NCBI GenBank assembly: GCA_964587525.1
Contig: CAZPLZ010000162.1
Coordinates: 1 to 7,446 of the forward strand
Origin: CAZPLZ01 sp964587525
GTDB lineage: Bacteria > Oederibacteriota > CAKKQC01
DNA length: 7,446 bases
Direction of reading: 5' to 3'
Positions within the stretch are counted from its first letter, which is position 1; each line of letters opens with the position of its first letter. The notes under the pieces are model-generated. The model was not told the origin of the DNA, searched no databases, and saw only the letters and a list, made by a program, of their open reading frames with translations. The position numbers and the translations under genes are program-made. Below, in pieces: positions 7,425 through 7,446 of the stretch.

Positions 7425-7446
7425 GAGTCGTCACCCCTGAAAAGGG
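7396..7446 (+). repeat. Imperfect direct repeat of a GTxACCCC/GAAA motif at the window edge
   Basis: GTGACCCCGAAAG (7396-7408) recurs as GTCACCCCTGAAAAG (7430-7444), 34 bases later. Each copy is followed by a G-run (CGGGG at 7414-7418; GGG at 7444-7446), so each could form a hairpin. The second copy is cut by the window edge. Repeated short units of this kind are found at the ends of some insertion sequences, such as the IS21 family, and in operator arrays. Neither is proven here. Confidence 0.3.

Overview
The window comes from a Gram-negative (diderm) bacterium, as shown by a complete TonB-dependent outer-membrane receptor and three proteins with Sec signal peptides. Composition is moderately GC-rich and gene spacing is tight. 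Families of this kind (secreted PQQ-like beta-propellers opening with a W-x-x-RGP-type motif) are frequent in Planctomycetes, Verrucomicrobia, Acidobacteria, NC10 and related uncultured groups. The sequence alone does not fix the phylum. There are no rRNA or tRNA genes, no CRISPR array and no recognisable complete transposase.

Layout, all on the + strand: (1) positions 2-142 hold the 3' end of an upstream gene, faintly like the C-terminus of an amidohydrolase. (2) Five bases later comes a 405-aa exported beta-propeller (148-1365). (3) A 712-aa TonB-dependent receptor (1349-3487) overlaps that gene by 17 bases. (4) After 43 bases there is a 760-aa exported propeller with two extra C-terminal domains (3531-5813). 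(5) A third exported propeller of 515 aa (5803-7350) overlaps it by 11 bases. (6) The last 96 bases are non-coding. They carry a stem-loop and a repeated GTxACCCC/GAAA motif that runs off the window edge.

The overlaps and short gaps suggest a single transcription unit encoding only envelope proteins: one outer-membrane importer and three different periplasmic or secreted WD/PQQ-type propellers. The most economical reading is a TonB-driven uptake system for an unidentified substrate, with propellers that bind, process or present the substrate or help assemble the receptor. The propellers lack the visible hallmarks of true PQQ alcohol dehydrogenases (vicinal Cys pair, haem c site), so an enzymatic quinoprotein role is not supported. 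The co-occurrence of three diverged propellers with one receptor is the most notable aspect of the window, and its function is unknown.
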